Assembly: GCF_021026095.1 (NCBI RefSeq)
Contig: NZ_JAJNCU010000002.1
Span: 1 to 64,000 of the forward strand
Origin: Salinicoccus halitifaciens
GTDB taxonomy: Bacteria > Bacillota > Bacilli > Staphylococcales > Salinicoccaceae
Reading direction: 5' to 3'
Length of the DNA stretch: 64,000 bases
The notes under the pieces were generated by a model. It was not told the DNA's origin. It saw nothing but the letters and a program-made list of their open reading frames with translations, and made no database searches. Positions 62,799 through 64,000 of this stretch are shown in pieces. Both the position numbers and the translations under genes were made by a program. The number at the start of each line of letters is the position of its first letter. Position 1 is the first letter of the stretch.

Positions 62799-63296
62799 AT
62801 GGACTTAACAATCAGGAAAGTGACTGTGGAAGATGCAGAAAGAATCGCGGAAATCTGCAGGACGGGCTGGCTGGATACAGTGGAAGATATATTTTCGGAC
62901 ACTTATAAGCGTAAGACCGTGGAATTCTGGTATACGCCCGGGAAAGTAGAACAGGATATCAAGAAAGGCCACTATTCATATGTCGCCGAAGCCGGAGGGG
63001 AAGTCGCCGGCGTGATCGGCGGCGGTATGACCGGCAGCACTGTAAATGAAATATTCGTCTTCTACGTTGACGGCAGGTTTAGATATATGAGTATTGGAAA
63101 GAAGCTGCTCGAGACTTTCACCGAACATTTCAGGAATAAAGGGGCACGTCAGCAGTGGGCGTCCGTCCAGGAGGGGAATACACTCGGCCTGCCATTTTAT
63201 GAGGCGCAGGGTTTCCAGTGCGAAGGGGTGAAGGAGACGCGGACCGGCACCGGGGAAGTGCAGCGATCACTCAGGATGAAGCGGGAGATCGGTTGA
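62799..63296 (+). CDS. GNAT N-acetyltransferase
   Basis: 165 residues. LTIRKVTVEDAERIAEICRTGW opens the fold; NEIFVFYVDGRFRYMSIGKKLLETF is motif A with a shortened acetyl-CoA loop, and VQEGNTLGLPFYEAQGFQCEGV is the C-terminal signature. Substrate unknown. It is the only gene between two arrays of 41-bp repeats. Confidence 0.85.
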   Translation: MDLTIRKVTVEDAERIAEICRTGWLDTVEDIFSDTYKRKTVEFWYTPGKVEQDIKKGHYSYVAEAGGEVAGVIGGGMTGSTVNEIFVFYVDGRFRYMSIGKKLLETFTEHFRNKGARQQWASVQEGNTLGLPFYEAQGFQCEGVKETRTGTGEVQRSLRMKREIG

Positions 63297-63309
63297 TGGT
63301 GAAGGAGTT

Positions 63310-63700
63310 CCCATCGGCCAAGTGGGATTTCGTTTGACCGATAGAACGCTCCCATCGGCCAAGTGGGCTTTCGTTTGACCGATAGAACACGTCTACCGGC
63401 CAAGTGGGATTTCGTTTGACCGATAGAAAGCTCCCATCGACCAAGTGGGATTTCGTTTGACCGATAGAACACGTCTACCGGCCAAGTGGGATTTCGTTTG
63501 ACCGATAGAACACGCCCATCGACCAAGTGGGATTTCGTTTGACCGATAGAACACGTCTACCGGCCAAGTGGGGTTTCGTTTGCCCGATAGAACGCTCCCA
63601 TCGGCCAAATGGGGCTTTGTTTGCCCGATAGAACACGCCCATCGGCCAAGTGGTATTTCGTTTGACCGATAGAACGCTCCTACCGGCCAATTGACACTCC
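63310..63700 (-). repeat. 41-bp tandem repeat array 2 (minus orientation)
   Basis: Nine full units from 63310 at 41-bp steps (63351, 63392, 63433, 63474, 63515, 63556, 63597, 63638) and a degenerate tenth to 63700. Read on the minus strand each unit is GTTCTATCG-GTCA, 14 inner bases, TGGC-CGATGGG, 3 bases: the same framework as array 1, with other inner bases. The minus strand of the array has no stop codon in any frame, so open frames there are a by-product. The rest of the gap to 63871 shows only an AT-rich promoter-like stretch. Confidence 0.88.
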
Positions 63701-63871
63701 CATCGCCCGATAATCACCACCCCCTCCCACAATAATTTGCTAAAATAACGATATATGAATAATTCACTTCTTACGATGGATGCAGAGTGGTTACGGGATG
63801 CCTTTTCATGTAATTTAAATTATAATGAAGGCATGCAGAATGACGTGTGTCTACTAAACTGGAGGATGTAA

Positions 63872-64000
63872 ATGATGTCAACGACTAGAATATTCGGCCA
63901 TCGGGGCGCCAAGGGCCATTATCCCGAAAATACGATGCTCGGTTTCAATAAAGCCTTTGAAATGGGTGCGGACGGCATTGAAATCGATGTCCACCTGACT
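63872..64000 (+). CDS. Glycerophosphodiester phosphodiesterase, 5' part
   Basis: First 43 codons only; the gene runs past the window. [19 protein letters not shown] and [11 protein letters not shown] are the GDPD signature with the catalytic His, Arg and the metal-binding Glu/Asp. There is no signal peptide, so a cytoplasmic enzyme that releases glycerol-3-phosphate is likely. RBS GGAGG; the next codon is also ATG. Confidence 0.9.
   Translation, partial: MMSTTRIFGHRGAKGHYPENTMLGFNKAFEMGADGIEIDVHLT

Noticed and set aside
62638-63700. CRISPR array
   Set aside because: The whole 41-bp unit, inner part included, is repeated almost unchanged within an array; there are no unique spacers and no cas genes.
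63197-63732. Long overlapping open frames on the minus strand through the 41-bp repeats, coding for FYRSNEIPLGRW-like repeats
   Set aside because: The unit is 41 bp, not a multiple of three, and has no stop on this strand in any frame; the frames cycle through all three phases and have no ribosome binding site.

Overview
The window looks like a chromosomal segment from a moderately halophilic member of the Staphylococcaceae (Salinicoccus/Jeotgalicoccus-like; genus is an inference). Support comes from the gene order tsaE-tsaB-rimI-tsaD / ABC-F (YdiF type) / rex / tat, a CPBP protease divergent from groESL (the MroQ position of Staphylococcus), a class I fructose-bisphosphate aldolase of the Staphylococcus type, an LPNTG sortase substrate, S-box, CIRCE and CtsR control elements, and GGAGG ribosome binding sites.

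Layout. 0-3.5 kb: 3' end of a 5S rRNA, a teichoic-acid-type glycerophosphotransferase, and a GT4 glycosyltransferase plus sucrose-phosphatase-like HAD pair, possibly for a compatible solute. 3.6-6.2 kb: the tRNA t6A operon. 6.2-8.8 kb: a SAM riboswitch in front of a flavin monooxygenase, a GNAT enzyme and a small hydrophilic protein with a sigma-B-like promoter. 8.9-9.1 kb: a cluster of DnaA boxes between the t6A operon and the ABC-F gene. 9.2-21.7 kb: ABC-F, rex-tatA-tatC, a GH32-like protein that lacks the usual nucleophile, an RpiR regulator, an LPXTG protein, an M3 peptidase, a two-domain PPK2 and a LemA/TPM pair.

21.7-33.6 kb is an aromatic meta-cleavage island. An IclR gene and a LysR gene sit beside two plus-strand operons. 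The lower operon encodes semialdehyde dehydrogenase, tautomerase, decarboxylase and hydratase. The upper operon encodes an SDR, a two-subunit Rieske dioxygenase, a flavoprotein reductase, an extradiol dioxygenase, an ACMSD-like decarboxylase and a 7Fe-type ferredoxin. The two operon control regions share a 19-bp IclR-like operator, and two near-identical terminators bracket the island. The proteins suggest: aromatic acid -> cis-diol -> catecholic acid -> ring fission -> decarboxylation -> 2-hydroxymuconate -> 2-oxopentenoate -> 4-hydroxy-2-oxovalerate. The final aldolase and acylating dehydrogenase are not in the window.

33.7-36.6 kb: CPBP protease and groESL. 36.8-41.9 kb: a second, very clear SAM-I riboswitch leads a thiolase / symporter small subunit / Na+ symporter / acetoacetyl-CoA-synthetase-like operon, which is an unexpected regulon member. 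42-54.4 kb: an NCS1 permease, a CoxG protein, a three-subunit molybdenum hydroxylase with its maturation genes, and a five-gene set that is a urea-carboxylase-type enzyme split into subunits plus PxpA. Together these could import, hydroxylate and ATP-dependently open an N-heterocycle or lactam. This is the best candidate for an undescribed system here.

54.6-64 kb: a UbiA-type prenyltransferase, an RDD protein, a phospholipase D-like protein, a 24-residue membrane peptide, a TANGO2 protein, an AT-rich solitary adenine DNA methyltransferase, the aldolase, and a GNAT gene flanked by two oppositely oriented arrays of 41-bp repeats with a common framework. The window ends inside a glycerophosphodiester phosphodiesterase gene.
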